Source: Moraxellaceae bacterium UBA2031
Lineage (GTDB): Bacteria > Pseudomonadota > Gammaproteobacteria > Pseudomonadales > Moraxellaceae
Length of the DNA: 20,293 nucleotides
Direction of reading: 5' to 3'
Assembly: GCA_002333145.1 (NCBI GenBank)
Contig: DDBN01000075.1
Location: 1 to 20,293, forward strand
Below the pieces are notes generated by a model. The model saw nothing but the letters and a program-made list of their open reading frames with translations. It made no database searches and was not told the DNA's origin. How positions within the stretch are numbered: position 1 is the first letter of the stretch; each line of letters starts with the position of its first letter. The translations under genes were made by a program, and so were the position numbers. Of this stretch, positions 16,388-20,293 are shown piece by piece.

Positions 16388-17640
16388 ACTCTGCCGTCGA
16401 CCAGCCATGGCAGACGGCGGCAATAAACAGCCGCTGGCCACAACAGCACCAGCGCGAGGGCTCCGGATACAAGGTAGTAGCCGGTATACCCCAACGCCTC
16501 CGCCACAAAGCCTGCTCCGAGATAAAAGCTGCCACCAAAGATGGCCAGAATACTTACCTGCACAGTGAAGTCGGCACCGGCATGCTCGGGTCGCGACAAA
16601 TCCATCACCGCCGTGAGTAATGCGGCCATGGCCATGCCACTGACAAAATGCTCTAGGGCATTAATGCTATAGATGGCCGTCATACTGACAGTCCCATTGG
16701 CATCATGCTGCCAGGACAGCCACCCATACGCGGCTACTCCCAGCCCCTGCAACGCACCAAAACCGATGATGGCGTAATAGCGGCCAATAACGGCGGTCAG
16801 CCACCCGCCCAGCAGTGCGCCCGTCAGTGCGGCAATCGAGCCGACGATACTGACCATCAGACCAATCTGCTTAAGATCCAGCCCCATATCGACCAGCATC
16901 GGCTTCACCATGGCCGAGCCCAGCGACTCCCCTGCCTTATAGGTCACCAACACAATCAGCCATCCTTTCAAACCGGGACGATCAAAAAAACTGGTGAAAA
17001 TCCGAAGGTACGGCATCGGCTCACGATGACGTGATAACTCTGCGGCGGGTTCGCGCAACCGCCAGACCGGAATCGTCAGTAACACTAACAAAGCCGCTAA
17101 TACGAGAAATGACCCACGCCAATGCCATGCGCCAATCAGATAGAGCAGCAAGCCTCCACCAATGATAAGGCCCAGTCTGTAACCAGCTACCTGCACCCCG
17201 TTACCCATACCGCGTTCATGAAAATCCAGCGTACGAACGGCAAGACCATCGGTTGCGATATCCTGAGTGGCCGCAAACAAATTAACCATAAACATCAGCA
17301 CAAAGAACAACGCCACACCGTTGCTGGTTGCTAGCTGATAGGGATCGAAAAAGGCGATCAGTACCAGCGTTATCGCTCCCAGCACCTGCATGGGCAATAT
17401 CCACGAACGACGCTGCCCCCAACGTGCCGAGAAATGCGACTCCACCCAAGGTGCCCACAAAAACTTAAGCGCCCATGGCATGGCCAACAGGCCCGTCAGA
17501 CCAATCACTGTTAGGGGAACATCATAGCGACGCAGAATAGCGGGCAAGGCTTGGCTGAACACACCCGTGGGTAAGCCCTGACAGATATACAAGGTCAGAA
17601 GCAATCCGAGACGGGAATTGAGTGATGCATGACTGGACAT
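16363..17640 (-). CDS. MFS transporter, AmpG / RhtX-FptX-like
   Basis: 425-residue inner-membrane protein with about 12 transmembrane helices. The stretch DIATDGLAVRTLDFHERGMG followed by NGVQVAGYRLG (about 127-157) and the loop SARWGQRRSWILP (71-83) are characteristic of the AmpG-like group of the major facilitator superfamily, which includes muropeptide permeases (AmpG) and the siderophore importers RhtX/FptX. From memory the NGVQVAGYRLG stretch resembles the latter more, but no TonB receptor or siderophore gene is nearby, so the substrate is unknown. I chose the ATG at 17640, just before the first helix. A longer form from a TTG at 17706 would add 22 residues and close the gap to the cyclase gene to 15 bases; neither start has a clear ribosome binding site. 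Confidence 0.85.
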   Translation of the reverse strand: MSSHASLNSRLGLLLTLYICQGLPTGVFSQALPAILRRYDVPLTVIGLTGLLAMPWALKFLWAPWVESHFSARWGQRRSWILPMQVLGAITLVLIAFFDPYQLATSNGVALFFVLMFMVNLFAATQDIATDGLAVRTLDFHERGMGNGVQVAGYRLGLIIGGGLLLYLIGAWHWRGSFLVLAALLVLLTIPVWRLREPAAELSRHREPMPYLRIFTSFFDRPGLKGWLIVLVTYKAGESLGSAMVKPMLVDMGLDLKQIGLMVSIVGSIAALTGALLGGWLTAVIGRYYAIIGFGALQGLGVAAYGWLSWQHDANGTVSMTAIYSINALEHFVSGMAMAALLTAVMDLSRPEHAGADFTVQVSILAIFGGSFYLGAGFVAEALGYTGYYLVSGALALVLLWPAAVYCRRLPWLVDGRVSGDNSTP

Positions 17641-17652
17641 AAAAAAGTCAGT

Positions 17653-17662
17653 TCTGATCAGA
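17653..17662. promoter_or_regulatory. Perfect 10-bp palindrome upstream of the MFS start
   Basis: TCTGATCAGA is its own reverse complement and lies 13-22 bases before the chosen ATG of the MFS gene, in the 81-base gap after the cyclase gene. It could be an operator half-site pair. I see no convincing -35/-10 promoter around it, so a regulatory role is speculation. Confidence 0.25.
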
Positions 17663-17721
17663 GTGAAACGAGCCTTGCACAGGCGACACAATGAAGCAAA
17701 TGACAAGTACAGAACAAAAAA

Positions 17722-18291
17722 TTAACGCAATGGCGCAAAGCGTAATCTCAGCCCAGACATATCAGAGTGCTGCCAATCCGCTTCCTCTAGTTCATATGCA
17801 AGCTCTGCCAGTACTCCATCGGTAGCCAGTATCTCGCCATTGCCGGCAATATCCTCAGCCAGCTTGAAAGCGACATTCACTGGGTCTCCAAAACAATCCG
17901 TGTGCGGCACATACAGAAAGCGGCCACATGCCAAGCCAATGGAAACGTCCAGCGGCTCACGCATGGACAAGCAAGCGCTGCGAATTTCCTGTGCGGCGAG
18001 CAGTGCCTGCGCTGCTGTTTCAAAGACAGCCATCAGATTATCAGCAGTGTACTTCACTACCTCACCACCCGCCGCCACCACAATAGGCGTACTGACTTGC
18101 TGCATACGACGGATACGTGCCAGATAGCCGACAATGCCCTCTGCCCTTACGGTGCGCGAAAATCCTGACATATCCATGGCCAACACACAGGCATTGATGC
18201 CAAAGGTATCCCACAGCATGGCCTCTAAAGCCGTCCTGTCCTCACCTTGGCTTCGATCAAGACGGTCAATCAATGCGTAGAAAGCCTGCAT
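17722..18291 (-). CDS. Stand-alone class III adenylate/guanylate cyclase domain protein
   Basis: 189-residue soluble protein, almost entirely one class III nucleotide cyclase catalytic domain (about residues 30-165) with a short helical N-terminus and no membrane or sensor domain. Residues matching the catalytic set: D40 (VLAMDMSGFS) and D84 (KYTADNLMAVF) as metal ligands, K80 as the base-recognising lysine typical of adenylate cyclases, D132 in HTDCFGDPVNV, and N139. The transition-state arginine usually four residues after the asparagine is a lysine (K143, VNVAFKLAED), so activity is uncertain. Class III domains work as dimers, so it would need to pair with itself or another cyclase. Its ribosome binding site overlaps the purU stop, meaning the two are probably co-translated. 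Why a cyclase should be coupled to a folate enzyme is not known to me. Confidence 0.85.
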   Translation of the reverse strand: MQAFYALIDRLDRSQGEDRTALEAMLWDTFGINACVLAMDMSGFSRTVRAEGIVGYLARIRRMQQVSTPIVVAAGGEVVKYTADNLMAVFETAAQALLAAQEIRSACLSMREPLDVSIGLACGRFLYVPHTDCFGDPVNVAFKLAEDIAGNGEILATDGVLAELAYELEEADWQHSDMSGLRLRFAPLR

Positions 18292-18297
18292 AGCAAT

Positions 18298-18302
18298 ACC
18301 TC
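18298..18302 (-). promoter_or_regulatory. Ribosome binding site of the cyclase gene, overlapping the purU stop
   Basis: On the minus strand GAGGT begins within the TGA stop of purU and ends six bases before the cyclase ATG at 18291. It fixes the start of the cyclase gene and implies translational coupling with purU. Confidence 0.75.
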
Positions 18303-19164
18303 AGTTAAACACGATGGTCTTGTTGCCATGCACGATGATGCGCTCTTCAAGATGCCACTTCACCGCACGCGCCAGCACATTGCGTTCAACGTCCTGGCCC
18401 ATATCGCGCAAAGAGTCCACCTCGTCGCGATGCGTCACACGGTCCACGTCCTGCTCAATGATCGGGCCTTGATCAAGGTCTGCCGTTACATAATGCGCTG
18501 TGGCTCCAATCAGCTTTACACCCTTATCATGTGCTTGCTGATAAGGATTGGCCCCTACGAAAGCAGGCAGAAAAGAATGATGGATATTGATGATCTTATG
18601 CGGCCACTTTGCCACAAAGTCAGATGACAACACCTGCATATAGCGCGCCAATACAACCAGATCATTGCCTTGCAGCAACTCGTTGATACGCGCCTCTGCT
18701 TCCACCTTGTTGTCCTTTGTCACTGGCACATGGTGAAACTGCACGCCAAAAGATTTTACGTCGTTTTCAAGATCGGGGTGATTGCTGATAACGGAAGTAA
18801 TCTGGCAGGGCAGCGTGCAACGCGACCAACGCCACAACAACTCCAACAAGGCATGATCAAAGCGGGATACAAGGATAGCGACTTTTTTTACGTCAGCCGC
18901 AAAGCTGAGGCGCCAGTCCATGTTGTAATGAGTGGCGACTGTCTCACCAAACTCCTTGCCCAGCACCCTGCGTGAATGCTCCAGATGCGGCGTTTGAAAC
19001 TCAAGGCGCATGAAGTAGGTACCGTCCTCTGCTTGCGTAGAGTGCTGGTCTAAATCAGTGATATTGACGCCGTGATTATAAAGAAAGCTGGACACGGCGC
19101 TAACGATACCGGGTTTGTCCGGGCAGGTAATGAGCAGGCGGGCCGTAGTATTTGGAATAGACAT
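18301..19164 (-). CDS. purU: Formyltetrahydrofolate deformylase
   Basis: 287-residue cytoplasmic enzyme that hydrolyses 10-formyltetrahydrofolate to formate and tetrahydrofolate, balancing the one-carbon pool and supplying formate for PurT-type purine synthesis. The N-terminus is an ACT domain (about 8-85; LLITCPDKPGIVSAVSSFLY), which in E. coli PurU mediates control by methionine and glycine. The C-terminal formyltransferase fold carries the catalytic set N193 and H195 in INIHHSFLP and D231 in DLDQGPIIEQDV, plus FVGANPYQQAHDKGVKLIGA typical of PurU rather than PurN. The start at 19164 gives the family length; its ribosome binding site is weak. It lies 47 bases after the AraC-type regulator and 9 bases before the cyclase gene. 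Confidence 0.96.
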   Translation of the reverse strand: MSIPNTTARLLITCPDKPGIVSAVSSFLYNHGVNITDLDQHSTQAEDGTYFMRLEFQTPHLEHSRRVLGKEFGETVATHYNMDWRLSFAADVKKVAILVSRFDHALLELLWRWSRCTLPCQITSVISNHPDLENDVKSFGVQFHHVPVTKDNKVEAEARINELLQGNDLVVLARYMQVLSSDFVAKWPHKIINIHHSFLPAFVGANPYQQAHDKGVKLIGATAHYVTADLDQGPIIEQDVDRVTHRDEVDSLRDMGQDVERNVLARAVKWHLEERIIVHGNKTIVFN

Positions 19165-19211
19165 GAGATAACCGGGGTAGACACAGCGAAGGAGCTGACT
19201 TTACCGCAATA

Positions 19212-20276
19212 CTAGCCAGCGACCCAGCCCTCCTCATCATCGTCATTTTCATCGTCAAGCACATCTTCAGGCAAGCCTAGCAGCTCACGGCGGTAGCCCG
19301 CAGGGGTACGTCCGGTCCACTTTTTGAAGGCACGATGAAAAGAACTTGCTTCGGAAAAGCCCATCATCAGAGCAATTTCATCAATGGAAAGCTCTTCCTT
19401 GCCCAAGTAATAAAACGATGCATCCTTGCGAATACTGTCCTTGATTTCCTGATAGCTGGTATTTTCTTCCTTGAGCCGACGGCGCAAGGTCTGCGGCGTC
19501 ATGTTAAGTTGCTCGCAGACTTGGGCAAAGTCGGGGAAAGAGTTGCCATATTCCTTGGAGATAATTGCTCGAATCTGTTCCGGCAGTCCGATGGGTTGGG
19601 CATTGCCAACAATAATCAGCGCCAGCGAGTCCTTGAGAAACTTAGAGAGGGAAAGCGGATTCTGCACCAGCGGCAGGCTTAACCAGGCAGTTGGAAAAAC
19701 CAATGCATTATACGATGCATTGTAAACCACCCGCCCTTTAAACAAGCGCCTAAACTCATCTGCCTGCGGCGGCTCGGAAAAATCAAAAAGAATGCTCTGT
19801 AACTCCAGGTTTTTACCTGTCAACCAGCTCCAGAAACGCACCGATGTAAACACCATGGCTTCCAGCACATTCTCACGCGACTCCAGTGCAGGAAAGTCCA
19901 ACACCAGGCGACTTTCTGTCTCGCCTCGTTCCAAACGGGTTTCAAGCGGCATATCAACCAGCTTGTAGAACTGGACTGAACGCTGAATCGCCTTTCCAAG
20001 ATTAGCGCAGTTGATGACTGCATGCGCCATCATCGAAAAGGTGCCGGGCTTGGACTTGGTTCCACGCCCAAGGCCAATGAACTCATCTTCGGTTCGTCGC
20101 ATCACAACCTGCATCAACCGAATGAAATCACCTGCACCCAACCGTGCATCTTGATGTGCCAGCAAGGAGGAATCTAGCCCAGCCTCCCGCATCAGCTCTG
20201 ACAAGTCTGCGCCTTCGCGTGCGGCACCAGAGAGCAAGCGCTGCACATAAGCCATGGTGATGATATTTCTGCTCAC
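19212..20276 (-). CDS. AraC-family transcriptional regulator (Arabinose_bd-type N-terminus)
   Basis: 354-residue DNA-binding regulator of the group with an N-terminal effector domain of the type Pfam calls Arabinose_bd (about 15-205; for example KSKPGTFSMMAHAVINCANL), as in OruR and related Pseudomonas regulators, whose ligands are diverse. The C-terminal AraC helix-turn-helix pair lies at about 235-335: MTPQTLRRRLKEENTSYQEI is the first recognition region and ALMMGFSEASSFHRAFKKWT followed by GRTPAGYRR is the second. The last 20 residues form a very acidic tail (PEDVLDDENDDDEEG). I chose the GTG at 20276 because GAGAG lies four bases before it; an ATG at 20255, seven codons in, is the alternative. 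The target is unknown; purU, the next gene on the same strand, is not a typical target of such regulators. Confidence 0.88.
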   Translation of the reverse strand: MSRNIITMAYVQRLLSGAAREGADLSELMREAGLDSSLLAHQDARLGAGDFIRLMQVVMRRTEDEFIGLGRGTKSKPGTFSMMAHAVINCANLGKAIQRSVQFYKLVDMPLETRLERGETESRLVLDFPALESRENVLEAMVFTSVRFWSWLTGKNLELQSILFDFSEPPQADEFRRLFKGRVVYNASYNALVFPTAWLSLPLVQNPLSLSKFLKDSLALIIVGNAQPIGLPEQIRAIISKEYGNSFPDFAQVCEQLNMTPQTLRRRLKEENTSYQEIKDSIRKDASFYYLGKEELSIDEIALMMGFSEASSFHRAFKKWTGRTPAGYRRELLGLPEDVLDDENDDDEEGWVAG

Positions 20277-20280
20277 AGCA

Positions 20281-20285
20281 CTCTC
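20281..20285 (-). promoter_or_regulatory. Possible ribosome binding site for the AraC-type gene
   Basis: GAGAG on the minus strand, four bases from the GTG at 20276. The spacing is short, but no better site exists for the alternative ATG at 20255. Only 17 bases upstream of the gene are in the window, so no promoter can be judged. Confidence 0.4.
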
Positions 20286-20293
20286 GCGACAAT

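Noticed and set aside
17672..17684. GCCT/AGGC inverted repeat in the cyclase-MFS gap
   Set aside because: Only four pairs; expected by chance.
1..20293. A novel defence, mobile or biosynthetic system
   Set aside because: All sizeable coding regions belong to familiar families, and I saw no repeats arrays, integrase, transposase, toxin-antitoxin pair or clear shift in composition that would mark an acquired island.

Overview
The window is a typical chromosomal stretch from a gammaproteobacterium. The evidence is a complete-looking type I NADH dehydrogenase (nuo) operon with fused nuoCD and E. coli/Pseudomonas-like protein sequences throughout, plus E. coli-like TusA and PurU. Base composition looks moderately GC-rich and even. 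A Pseudomonadales-type organism is my best guess, but the genus cannot be fixed from the sequence alone. I see no insertion sequences, phage genes, tRNA or rRNA genes, or CRISPR arrays, and no gene-free stretch over 300 bases. The longest gap between genes is 87 bases.

Positions 1-14690 on the plus strand hold nuoA (5' end cut off), B, CD, E, F, G, H, I, J, K, L, M and N, which encode respiratory complex I. NuoE, F and G form the NADH-oxidising module. NuoB, CD and I carry electrons to quinone. NuoA, H and J-N form the proton-pumping membrane arm. Genes overlap by 1-4 bases or sit within about 15 bases of each other, except for hairpin-bearing gaps at nuoB/nuoCD and nuoJ/nuoK. The ligand cysteines and histidine of all expected Fe-S clusters, including the optional N7, can be located, as can the key Glu/Lys residues of the pumping subunits. 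The operon promoter lies upstream of the window.

A NorM-type MATE efflux gene (14701-16068) follows nuoN after 10 bases on the same strand. A terminator-like hairpin lies inside its first 18 codons, so the end of the nuo transcription unit appears to overlap the start of the transporter gene.

Positions 16100-20276 on the minus strand, convergent with the block above, hold in transcription order: an AraC-family regulator with an effector-binding N-terminus and an acidic tail, purU (formyltetrahydrofolate deformylase), a small stand-alone class III nucleotide cyclase domain whose ribosome binding site overlaps the purU stop, an AmpG/RhtX-FptX-like MFS transporter, and tusA (sulfur-relay carrier). 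Whether these five form one operon cannot be told from sequence; purU and the cyclase gene are clearly coupled.

I found no convincing previously undescribed system. The points most worth a second look are the small cyclase coupled to purU and the terminator-like element overlapping the MATE gene start.
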